A stretch of DNA of 8,995 bases from Treponema sp. UBA3870 (GTDB lineage Bacteria > Spirochaetota > Spirochaetia > Treponematales > Treponemataceae), in assembly GCA_002392275.1 (NCBI GenBank), contig DGGQ01000086.1:1-8995 (forward strand), given 5' to 3'. The position numbers and the translations under genes were made by a program. The notes beneath the pieces were generated by a model. It was not told the origin of the DNA. It worked only from the letters and a program-made list of their open reading frames with translations, and did no database searches. Numbering within the stretch: the first letter of the stretch is position 1; the number at the start of each line of letters is the position of its first letter. Positions 1 to 5,602 of the stretch are shown in pieces.

Positions 1-4
1 CTAA

Positions 5-90
5 ACAGAATGTGCGTTATGCGCAGCAGCCTTCCTGACTGCGGTTTGTTCGCTCGCAATGCTCCCTCACCGCATAACGTACATTCTGTT
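5..90. repeat. Inverted repeat with 19-bp arms
   Basis: The arm at 5-23 (ACAGAATGTGCGTTATGCG) matches the reverse complement of 72-90 with one mismatch, around a 48-base centre. A third partial match, GAACAGAA at 174-181, pairs with TTCTGTTC near 84-91. The ACAGAAY edge recurs in the repeats at 6318-6547 and 7726-7806, so this is probably one of the local dispersed palindromic elements. An integron attC site was considered and not supported, because the GTT/AAC cores face the wrong way. No protein-coding role is clear. Confidence 0.6.
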
Positions 91-192
91 CACCTGCTAA
101 AAGAGAAAGTAAAAAATCCTTTCTGAGAACCGGTAAAAGCTCCCGCCATTTTTACGACAGATGTAAGCGAAGGCGAACAGAACACTCATTAT

Positions 193-309
193 ATGAAAAA
201 TTTAATTTGTCCAAGATGTAATGGTGAATTAAAATTAAGAAATGGAAAGAACGGTAAATTCTACGGCTGTTCAAATTATCCAAGATGTAGATTTACTATG
301 CCATATTAA
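193..309 (+). CDS. Small zinc-ribbon protein (topoisomerase C4 zinc-finger type)
   Basis: This 38-residue ORF has the pattern CPRC at residues 6-9, then GKFYGCSNYPRC with cysteines at 26 and 32. That is the four-cysteine zinc ribbon seen at the C-terminus of bacterial topoisomerase I and fused to some nucleases, where it binds single-stranded DNA. The frame is open upstream to about position 127 without another ATG, so the ORF could be the end of a decayed larger protein as easily as a stand-alone zinc finger. The ATG at 193 has no convincing ribosome binding site. Base composition is AT-rich, unlike the repeat array that follows. The motif is clear; the independent function is a guess. Confidence 0.5.
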   Translation: MKNLICPRCNGELKLRNGKNGKFYGCSNYPRCRFTMPY

Positions 310-358
310 AACTTCGTAGCCGACAAAACTTTGTCACAAAAGTTGCTATTAGTGCTTC

Positions 359-989
359 TGCGCCACTCGTGTGCTGTCTTTTGTTTTTCTTTTACTCTGT
401 TGGCCTTTTCTTGAAACTTTTGCTTTCGATAATCGCTTGACCTTCCCCGACTTCCCCGCCGCGGGGCGGCTCGCACAGGTCGGGGGCGCACGCTGCGCCA
501 CTCGCGTGCTGTCTTTTGTTTTTTATTTTATTCGGTTGGACGCTTTTTGAAGCTCTTGCTTTCGATAATCGCTTGACCTTCCCCGACATCCCCGCCGCGG
601 GGCGGCTCCCACAGGTCGGGGACGCACGCTGCACCACTCGCGTGCTGTCTTTTGTTTTTATTTTACTCGGTAGGTCTTTTCTTGAAACTCTTGCTCTCTA
701 TAATTGCTTGTCCTTCCCCGACATCCCCGCCGCGGGGCGGCTCCCACAGGTCGGGGACGCACGCTGCGCCACTCGCGTGCTGTCTTTTGTTTTTATTTTA
801 CTCGGTAGGTCTTTTCTTGAAACTTTTGCTCTCTATAATTGCTTGTCCTTCCCCGACCTCGCACACGGGGGTGCTCGCACAGGTCGGGGACGCACGCTGC
901 GCCACTCGCGTGCTGTCTTTTGTTTTTATTTACTCTGTTGGTCGTTTCTTGAAACTTTTGCTTTCGATTATTGCTTGACCTTCCCCGAC
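359..989. repeat. Five-copy ~135-bp tandem array encoding a conserved C-terminal peptide
   Basis: Copies begin at about 359, 494, 630, 765 and 898, with spacings of 135, 136, 135 and 133. The last copy is partial and ends inside argG. Each unit has three parts. The first is a nearly invariant spacer read on plus as GCCACTCGCGTGCTGTCTTT. The second is a 60-base segment that on the minus strand encodes VGEGQAIIESKSFKKRPTE and a TAA stop (minus-strand segments 392-451, 528-587, 663-722, 798-857, 930-989). The third is a GC-rich hairpin whose outer stem is CCCCGAC/GTCGGGG. The five peptides are identical, while 13 of 20 codons differ synonymously. The long plus-strand ORF across the array is a by-product of the period being a multiple of three. 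Copies 1-4 have no obvious start codon or ribosome binding site of their own. Confidence 0.95.
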
Positions 990-2195
990 CTGTTGTTCCA
1001 TCATTGCGCGGACCTTGAGCGGGAGGCCGAACAAGGTGATGAAGCCCTGTGCGTCCTTGTGGTTGTAAAGCTCGCCTGTGGTGAACGATGCAATCGACTC
1101 GTTGTAGAGGCTGTACTTTGAAGATGAACCCGCGCCACGGATTGCACCCTTGCACACCTTCACCTTTGCCCAACCGGTGCATGTTTCTTCGGTCTTGTCA
1201 ACAAAAGCCATACACGCGTCCATCAATGTGGTGAACCATTTTCCGTCGTAAATCAGTTCGCCAATCCTTATGGAAAGCTGCTGCTTGTAGTGGTAGGTCT
1301 CTCGGTCAAGGCAGATGTGGTCCATCATCCTGTGCGCGAAGTAGAGAATGGATCCGCCCGGTGTTTCATAGACTCCACGGCTCTTCATTCCAACGCAGCG
1401 GTTCTCGCAGATGTCCACCAGGCCCACACCGTTCCTTCCACCGATTTTATTCAGCTCGTTCATCATCTCAAGAGCGCCCATCTTTTTGTCGTTGACAGCG
1501 ACAGGCACACCCTTCACAAAATCAATCTTCACATATTCGCCATCGTTCGGGGCATCCTCTGGGACCGTTGTGTTTTTGAGCATGTGGCGGTAGTTCGGTT
1601 CGTTCTCAGTTTTCTCAAGCTCCAGACCCTCGTGACTCAGGTGCCAGATGTTCTCGTCGCGGCTGTATGACTGGTCCTTCTTCATCGGAACCTCAAGTCC
1701 CCTGTCCTCAAGATACTTGATTTCGGCCTCGCGGCTGTCCATGTTCCACTTGTCGTCGCGCCATGCGGCAATCACCTTCAAGTCAGGAGCGAACGCCTTG
1801 ATTGCAAGCTCAAAGCGAACCTGGTCGTTTCCTTTTCCAGTTGCACCGTGGCAGATTGCGACCGCCTTTTCCTGACGCGCATACTCCACCAGAATCTTTC
1901 CGATGAGCGGACGTGCTGTTGAAGTTCCCAAAAGATACTCGTCCTCGTAGACGGCATTTGCCTTTACAGCAGGGAAAACATAGTCCGTGATATATTCCTC
2001 ACGTGCGTCAACAACATAACAAGCGGCTGCACCAGTCTTGAGAGCGCGGGATTTGATTGCCTCCCAGTCGTCGCCCTGTCCCAAATCAATGCAGACCGCA
2101 ATAACGTCGTAGTCATAATTTTCCTGAAGCCACGGAATGATGACAGTCGTATCAAGACCGCCGGAATAAGCCAGAATAACCTTGTCCTTCGCCAT
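930..2195 (-). CDS. argG: Argininosuccinate synthase with a repeat-encoded C-terminal tail
   Basis: ArgG is a cytoplasmic enzyme that joins citrulline and aspartate using ATP to give argininosuccinate, the penultimate step of arginine synthesis. The 421-residue product shows the N-type ATP pyrophosphatase loop AYSGGLDT (residues 9-16), YLLGTSTARP (about 87-96) and HGATGKGNDQVRFE (about 116-129). The core ends at LFGLPLKVRAMMEQ, residue 401, where the family normally stops near 400. The next 20 residues (QVGEGQ...KRPTE) come from the last copy of the tandem array, which also supplies the stop. The ATG at 2195 follows GAGGA at good spacing, and a strong promoter lies upstream. No other arginine gene is in the window. 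Identification is secure; the role of the tail is unknown. Confidence 0.97.
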   Translation of the reverse strand: MAKDKVILAYSGGLDTTVIIPWLQENYDYDVIAVCIDLGQGDDWEAIKSRALKTGAAACYVVDAREEYITDYVFPAVKANAVYEDEYLLGTSTARPLIGKILVEYARQEKAVAICHGATGKGNDQVRFELAIKAFAPDLKVIAAWRDDKWNMDSREAEIKYLEDRGLEVPMKKDQSYSRDENIWHLSHEGLELEKTENEPNYRHMLKNTTVPEDAPNDGEYVKIDFVKGVPVAVNDKKMGALEMMNELNKIGGRNGVGLVDICENRCVGMKSRGVYETPGGSILYFAHRMMDHICLDRETYHYKQQLSIRIGELIYDGKWFTTLMDACMAFVDKTEETCTGWAKVKVCKGAIRGAGSSSKYSLYNESIASFTTGELYNHKDAQGFITLFGLPLKVRAMMEQQVGEGQAIIESKSFKKRPTE

Positions 2196-2229
2196 AATTT
2201 TCCTCGAAAAAATGTAATTTTATGCAATC

Positions 2230-2258
2230 AGTATATAGATTTTTCAATAAATATTCAA
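2230..2258 (-). promoter_or_regulatory. Sigma-70-type promoter of argG
   Basis: Read on the minus strand, TTGAAT (2253-2258) and TATACT (2230-2235) are separated by exactly 17 bases. Transcription would start near 2223, giving a leader of about 28 bases that contains the GAGGA ribosome binding site. I see no arginine-operator palindrome around it. Confidence 0.75.
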
Positions 2259-2333
2259 GGACGTGAATCCCTGGATGTGGAACCCCCGGACAAAAAGCCG
2301 GACAGAAATCAGCGCAAAAAAACAGCCTAAGGA

Positions 2334-2357
2334 AACACTGAATAATCCGAAAGCGGG
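2334..2357. repeat. Dispersed 24-bp repeat motif, copy 1 (3' side of the ACT gene)
   Basis: The sequence AACACTGAATAATCCGAAAGCGGGT recurs at 7841-7865 with two differences. Both copies lie directly beyond the stop codon of a minus-strand gene, the ACT gene here and the PAP2-like gene there. In the transcript it would read ACCCGCTTTC...ATTCAGTGTTT followed by a T-rich run. Here it lacks the second arm that forms a hairpin at 7884-7893. It could be a decayed 3'-end element or a weak terminator. Confidence 0.6.
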
Positions 2358-2360
2358 TCC

Positions 2361-2630
2361 CTAAATCCTGTGCATGGCGGAGAAAACCTTTTCTGACATC
2401 AGGTTGACCTCCACTCCAAGGGCATGTCCTTCGTCCGTCAAAAGCCTGCGCGCCTCGTCAATCGAAATGTCGGACTTGTCAAGGTTCACCATCATCATCA
2501 TGACAAAATTCCCGCTGAGAATCGTCTGAGTGATGTCGTCAATGTTTATGGAATGTTCCGCCAAAAAAGCAGAGACCTTCGCGATGATTCCCACCTTGTC
2601 TCCGCCGACTACAGTAATAATTGCTTTCAT
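2361..2630 (-). CDS. ACT-domain protein (UPF0237 type)
   Basis: This 89-residue protein is essentially one ACT domain. It starts MKAIITVVGGDKVGIIAKVSAFLAEH, with the ligand-loop motif G-x-DKVGIIAKV (about residues 10-18), then INIDDITQTILSGNFVMMMMV. This matches the small stand-alone ACT proteins related to the GcvR family, which are thought to sense amino acids or similar small ligands. It is full length for that group and would work as a dimer in the cytoplasm. There is no clear ribosome binding site before the ATG at 2630, and the predicted promoter -10 ends only 9 bases upstream, so the mRNA may be nearly leaderless. It lies on the same strand as argG but has its own promoter. The ligand cannot be read from the sequence. 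Confidence 0.9.
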   Translation of the reverse strand: MKAIITVVGGDKVGIIAKVSAFLAEHSINIDDITQTILSGNFVMMMMVNLDKSDISIDEARRLLTDEGHALGVEVNLMSEKVFSAMHRI

Positions 2631-2638
2631 AATGATTC

Positions 2639-2667
2639 ATTCTATTCCAAGATTGCAAAACATACAA
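2639..2667 (-). promoter_or_regulatory. Candidate promoter of the ACT-domain gene
   Basis: On the minus strand TTGTAT (2662-2667) and TAGAAT (2639-2644) are 17 bases apart. The predicted start, near 2632, is about 2 bases before the ATG, which agrees with the absence of a Shine-Dalgarno sequence. Confidence 0.45.
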
Positions 2668-2877
2668 GTGCAAGCCCGCCAGTTTTTTCCTTCTATTGTA
2701 ATGGGCAAAATAAGGACGACATCCGTTTTTTCTCCCGGCACCCACACCCTGTCTTGCGCACAAACATGTATAACCGGCTTTCCGGGGTTTCGGCTTCGCC
2801 TACATTGATACGCAAGCCGCCAGCGGCCCCCTCCAATCCGGCGTAGAGTGCGGACGAAAACCATAGGTAACTCTGCC
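2668..2877. other. Gene-free stretch with short GC-rich hairpins
   Basis: No convincing gene lies here. Small hairpins are visible, namely GGC-TTC-GCC at 2802-2810 and GCCGC-CA-GCGGC at 2816-2827. An 84-residue minus-strand frame runs through the segment (2637-2891) but has no recognisable domain and overlaps the XRE gene end. The composition resembles the other local repeat elements, so this may be a single copy of another dispersed repeat. No second copy is present in the window. Confidence 0.4.
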
Positions 2878-3159
2878 CTATATTTTTGCAAGAATAAAAT
2901 TGAAATCTTCCCTCAGAGTTTCCCTGACCTTTGACTTGGACTTGGATGAATCTCGGATGAACAAATCCGCAGGATTAATATTGAGCGCCTCTGCAATTTT
3001 TACCATCATGTCAAAAGAGGGCTTGGCTTTTCCGGACTCAATTCCACCGATTGTACCAGTCCCGCAGCCGCAAAGAACCGAAAGCTTAATCTGCGATATG
3101 CCGGCATTTTCTCGGTAATATTTCATGTTCATCCTAAAATCATCAAGATACTTGTCCAT
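2878..3159 (-). CDS. XRE-family helix-turn-helix repressor, likely controls the divergent peptide operon
   Basis: This is a 93-residue DNA-binding protein with a Cro/C1-type HTH at about residues 8-65. The diagnostic segments are ISQIKLSVLCGCGTGTIGGIE, SGKAKPSFDMMVKIAEALNI and NPADLF. A short basic tail, SSKSKSKVRET, follows. There is no ligand or protease domain. I start it at ATG 3159 (MDKYLDDF), typical of the family; a TTG at 3168 in the same frame would add MRG. The upstream GAGAGG is very close to the ATG. It is divergent from the peptide operon, and the 160-base gap between them holds four TCGAGA boxes, so it is the likely local repressor and autoregulator. A -10-like TAGAAT lies at 3185-3190, with no good -35. 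Confidence 0.88.
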   Translation of the reverse strand: MDKYLDDFRMNMKYYRENAGISQIKLSVLCGCGTGTIGGIESGKAKPSFDMMVKIAEALNINPADLFIRDSSKSKSKVRETLREDFNFILAKI

Positions 3160-3173
3160 GCCTCTCAATGTAA

Positions 3174-3271
3174 TCGAGAATCACATTCTAAAATTTACCT
3201 TGACTTCGAGAAAATATGTGCTATACTCGAAATAATCGAGAATAAAGAACCAGATTTCTGGATTTTCGAGA
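3174..3271. promoter_or_regulatory. Phased TCGAGA operator array
   Basis: The hexamer TCGAGA occurs at 3174, 3206, 3236 and 3266, all in the same orientation with steps of 32, 30 and 30 bases, close to three helical turns. The third copy is part of an inverted repeat, CTCGA-AATAA-TCGAG, at 3226-3240. The boxes lie before the -35, between -35 and -10, just after the -10 and in the early leader of the plus-strand operon, and the first also sits before the XRE gene. This layout suits repression by the divergent XRE protein. Binding is inferred. Confidence 0.65.
3200..3227 (+). promoter_or_regulatory. Strong promoter of the peptide/maturase operon
   Basis: TTGACT (3200-3205) and TATACT (3222-3227) are separated by 16 bases. 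Transcription would start near 3234 and give a leader of about 85 bases before the precursor ATG at 3320. The -10 overlaps the left half of the CTCGA/TCGAG inverted repeat, so a bound repressor would block polymerase. Confidence 0.75.
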
Positions 3272-3290
3272 TTGCAATCGTCGATTGCAA
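3272..3290. promoter_or_regulatory. Perfect 19-bp palindrome in the operon leader
   Basis: TTGCAATCG-T-CGATTGCAA has two perfect 9-base arms around one base. It lies 30 bases before the precursor start codon and right after the last TCGAGA box. It could be a second operator for a dimeric regulator. As RNA, the one-base centre makes a tight hairpin less favourable. A shorter palindrome, CCAGA-TT-TCTGG, lies just upstream at 3250-3261. Confidence 0.55.
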
Positions 3291-3319
3291 AACAAAAATC
3301 AAATTTTCAGGAGAAAACT

Positions 3320-3475
3320 ATGGCTTACACAAAACCACAGATTATCGCACAGAATGCTTCATCTGGAAGCTATGCAGCTGGATGTCCGGTTAACCAAGAT
3401 GCACGCGGCAGAGGCATGAACCCAAGCTCAGCGGAAGGACAAAGGCAGTGCAAGAACTGTGAAAGAACTGCTTAG
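3320..3475 (+). CDS. Putative RiPP precursor peptide (Cys3)
   Basis: This 51-residue peptide looks like the substrate of the radical SAM maturase downstream. The N-terminal part, AYTKPQIIAQNASSGSYAAG, resembles a recognition leader. Cysteines lie at 22 (AAGCP), 44 and 47 (CKNCE), and the middle is rich in Gly, Ser, Asn and Gln (VNQDARGRGMNPSSAEGQ). The start is set by AGGAG at 3309-3313, six bases before ATG 3320; an in-frame TTG at 3272 lies inside the palindrome and is rejected. It is first in the operon, under a strong promoter, and a hairpin follows it. I do not recognise a named precursor family. The CxxC could instead bind a metal, so a small zinc or iron protein is the main alternative. 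Confidence 0.75.
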   Translation: MAYTKPQIIAQNASSGSYAAGCPVNQDARGRGMNPSSAEGQRQCKNCERTA

Positions 3476-3500
3476 AATTCCGTAATTCTAAAATCACGGT

Positions 3501-3522
3501 GGGGAGGTCTTCGGTTCTTCCC
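3501..3522 (+). terminator. Intergenic hairpin with a cUUCGg tetraloop
   Basis: As RNA, GGGGAGGUC (3501-3509), loop UUCG, and GUUCUUCCC (3514-3522) form a near-continuous stem with two G-U pairs and one U-U mismatch. It starts 26 bases after the precursor stop. No U tract follows, so it is better read as a partial terminator or an mRNA-stabilising 3' end that would let the precursor be made in excess of the maturase. Confidence 0.5.
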
Positions 3523-3572
3523 GCTGTGGTTGTAAAGGAATTTATTAGCAAGAAAATTAGAGGTATTTTGAA

Positions 3573-3740
3573 ATGACAGCCAAGGAACAAGAGAAAAAAT
3601 GTGAAGAACTTGATGAAAAAACTAAACACGAAATTTCACCTTGTGATTCAGAAAGTGGTGATTATGCACAAATAAATTTAAACAGAGAGGATGCTCGCAA
3701 ATTAAAGGAATTATTAAGCGAAGTTATAAAACAGTTGTAA
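3573..3740 (+). CDS. Small acidic/charged protein, unknown function
   Basis: This 55-residue ORF lies between precursor and maturase. AGAGG sits nine bases before ATG 3573, so it is likely translated. The sequence is highly charged (MTAKEQEKKCEELDEKTKHE at the start), has cysteines at 10 and 24, and ends in an amphipathic helix, NREDARKLKELLSEVIKQL. No domain is recognised. Possible roles are a second precursor, an immunity factor or a helper that binds the maturase. It has no signal peptide or membrane segment. The operon position is the only functional clue. Confidence 0.6.
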   Translation: MTAKEQEKKCEELDEKTKHEISPCDSESGDYAQINLNREDARKLKELLSEVIKQL

Positions 3741-3811
3741 TAATCACTTGACTTAAAAATACGGTTTTCTTAGACGTGTTTCACAAATGGTTCCAGATGG
3801 GAGAAAAAAAA

Positions 3812-4045
3812 ATGACAGTTATAGCAAATGGTCAAAGTTACAAAAACTCAACTTGGATATCAGGAAATAATGGTATTTGGATAAATGTCGGAGTTGGTAA
3901 AACTCCAATATTGGGAAAAAGTATTCCTTCAACTATAATAGAGCGCGTTTCTGAAAAATTAAAAGAACAAGAAGAAAAACATCCTGATTATGTCAATGTA
4001 GACGAAGCCTATGATGAAGTTTGCAAAGAGGATTGGGAAAAATAA
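3812..4045 (+). CDS. Small protein of unknown function in the maturase operon
   Basis: The ORF encodes 77 residues from ATG 3812, chosen because GGGAGA lies about eight bases upstream; an in-frame GTG at 3776 has no ribosome binding site. The N-terminal half is Gly/Asn-rich with likely beta strands (ANGQSYKNSTWISGNNGIW), the middle contains VGVGKTPILGKSIP, and the C-terminal half is a charged helix, SEKLKEQEEKHPDY. No cysteine cluster is present, only one Cys near the end. It ends 12 bases before the radical SAM start, which points to tight co-expression. A poor promoter-like pair, TTGACT at 3748-3753 and TAGACG at 3771-3776, lies ahead of it. The function is not recognised. Confidence 0.65.
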   Translation: MTVIANGQSYKNSTWISGNNGIWINVGVGKTPILGKSIPSTIIERVSEKLKEQEEKHPDYVNVDEAYDEVCKEDWEK

Positions 4046-4057
4046 GAGGTCAAAATC

Positions 4058-5527
4058 ATGCTCTACAGACAGAAAAAAGACACCTACATCAGAAATTACG
4101 ACGGTGCAGGCTACATCACTTCCACGGGAATCTTCAATGACCGCATGGTGAACGAAAGCGGGACTGTGTTCCTGTGTGCGTTGAGCCGTAAGACGCAGAC
4201 CTTGGACGAGCTTACCGACACAATCATAAAATCATTCGTTGACGTTGACAGGGAAACTGTTAAAAAGGATGCGGAGGAATTTTACGAGGCTCTCATAGAA
4301 GACGGATTCATAATCAAGGGAGAAACAGAGGAAGAGCTTAACGCAAAGGACATTGGCTTTACATATAATACCGTTCTGCCAAAAACTGAGCGCGAAGATT
4401 TTACACCGACAATTCAACGGGCAGACACTGACACTCAGGAATTTTTGGAGAGACATTTTAAGGACAAACCGCACCTCACAAATTTCCAGATTGAGCTTAC
4501 TTCAAGGTGCAATGAAAGATGCGTCCACTGCTATATTCCGCATGACCTAAAATTGTACGACATTACGGAAGAACTTTATTATTCAACTCTTGAGCAACTT
4601 TCAAAAATGGGAGTCCTTTCCGTAACCCTGAGCGGCGGCGAGTGCATGTGCCACCCAAAATTCAAGGAGTTTCTGAGGGCTGCAAAAAATTACGACTTTT
4701 ATGTGAACATACTTTCAAACCTCACGCTCCTCGATGACGAAATCATTCAGATTATGAAGGAAGGAAATGTCTCTTCCGTACAGACTTCGCTTTATTCAAT
4801 GATACCCGAACATCACGATGCAATCACCACCGTAAAAGGAAGTTTTTACAAAACACGCGACAATATCTTAAAGCTTATCGAGAATGATTTGCCGCTCCAC
4901 GTCTCCTGCCCCACGATGAAAGGCAACAAGGATGATTACAAGGATGTCATGGACTGGTGTCATGAGCATAAAATCCGTTCGCAGACAGATTACATCATGA
5001 TGGCGGAATTCAACCACGAGACTTCAAACTTAGCAAACCGTCTTTCCGTAGAAGAATGTGGCAAAGTAATCAGCGACATAATGGCGGATGATGTGGAATA
5101 TCAGAAAGCAATCCTTGCCCCTGATTTTGTAGAAAACTGCAACTCGGTACAGTTCAATCCGGAGCGGCGTTTGTGCGGCGTGGGCATTTCGTCCTGCTGC
5201 ATGGTTGCAAACGGAAACATCTACCCCTGTGCTGGCTGGCAGGAAATGGTTCTGGGAAACCTAAATACGGACACCCTGCAAAACATCTGGGACAACTCGG
5301 AAAAAATAAAATGGCTCCGCTCGCTAAAGTTTAAAGACTTGGGTAACGGAGAATGTTGCAAATGTAACAAGGCTGCCTTCTGTGCACCCTGCATGGTTCG
5401 TAACGCAAATGAATCTCCTACTGGAAACCCACTTGAAATAAACCGACACTTCTGTGCAGTTGCAGCAAAGAACAAGCAGATTGTCCTGGACTGGCGGGAG
5501 GAGAACCTAAAATCCTTGGAAAAATAA
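4058..5527 (+). CDS. Radical SAM/SPASM peptide maturase with N-terminal PqqD-like domain
   Basis: This 489-residue enzyme would modify the peptide encoded at 3320. Residues 1-90 resemble a PqqD-like recognition element (the domain that grips leader peptides). Residues 145-340 form the radical SAM barrel, with the [4Fe-4S] motif CNERCVHC (Cys151, 155, 158) after QIELTSR and the SAM-binding LSGGE at 191-195. The C-terminal SPASM region, 370-470, has cysteines at 373, 380, 381, 391 (YPCAGW), 433, 434, 436, 442, 445 and 466, enough for two auxiliary iron-sulphur clusters. The domain order matches maturases that form thioether, carbon-carbon or related crosslinks. GAGG at 4046-4049 supports the ATG. 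Which crosslink it makes cannot be told from sequence. Confidence 0.93.
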   Translation: MLYRQKKDTYIRNYDGAGYITSTGIFNDRMVNESGTVFLCALSRKTQTLDELTDTIIKSFVDVDRETVKKDAEEFYEALIEDGFIIKGETEEELNAKDIGFTYNTVLPKTEREDFTPTIQRADTDTQEFLERHFKDKPHLTNFQIELTSRCNERCVHCYIPHDLKLYDITEELYYSTLEQLSKMGVLSVTLSGGECMCHPKFKEFLRAAKNYDFYVNILSNLTLLDDEIIQIMKEGNVSSVQTSLYSMIPEHHDAITTVKGSFYKTRDNILKLIENDLPLHVSCPTMKGNKDDYKDVMDWCHEHKIRSQTDYIMMAEFNHETSNLANRLSVEECGKVISDIMADDVEYQKAILAPDFVENCNSVQFNPERRLCGVGISSCCMVANGNIYPCAGWQEMVLGNLNTDTLQNIWDNSEKIKWLRSLKFKDLGNGECCKCNKAAFCAPCMVRNANESPTGNPLEINRHFCAVAAKNKQIVLDWREENLKSLEK

Positions 5528-5564
5528 ATGTCATGCCGAATTTATTTCAGCATCTCTTATTATT

Positions 5565-5588
5565 TAGATTCTGAATCTAGTTCAGAAT
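5565..5588. other. Overlapping palindromes between maturase and amidohydrolase genes
   Basis: Two mutually exclusive hairpins share bases. TAGATTC (5565-5571) pairs with GAATCTA (5573-5579), and ATTCTGAA (5568-5575) pairs perfectly with TTCAGAAT (5581-5588) around a five-base loop. They lie in the 75-base gap before the chosen start of the amidohydrolase. They could be an RNA processing site, an operator or a translational switch; no U tract follows. Confidence 0.45.
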
Positions 5589-5602
5589 TACGGTCAGGTC
5601 AC

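Noticed and set aside
5..90. Integron attC site, since treponemes can carry chromosomal integrons
   Set aside because: The arms carry GTTATGC on the left and GCATAAC on the right, the reverse of the RYYYAAC...GTTRRRY order, and no integrase or cassette pattern is visible.
359..989. CRISPR array
   Set aside because: Units are ~135 bp and alike along their whole length, without unique spacers, and no cas gene is nearby.
516..1121. A 201-residue plus-strand open frame with a 45-residue repeat
   Set aside because: It runs antisense through the tandem array because the unit length is about 3 x 45. The synonymous pattern supports coding on the minus strand, and the frame runs into argG antisense.
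2263..2364. 33-codon plus-strand ORF (GTG start) ending KETLNNPKAGP
   Set aside because: It lies between the argG promoter and the ACT stop, lacks a properly spaced ribosome binding site, and its end is the dispersed motif. The partial peptide match with the copy at 7841 is noted but too short to call a gene.
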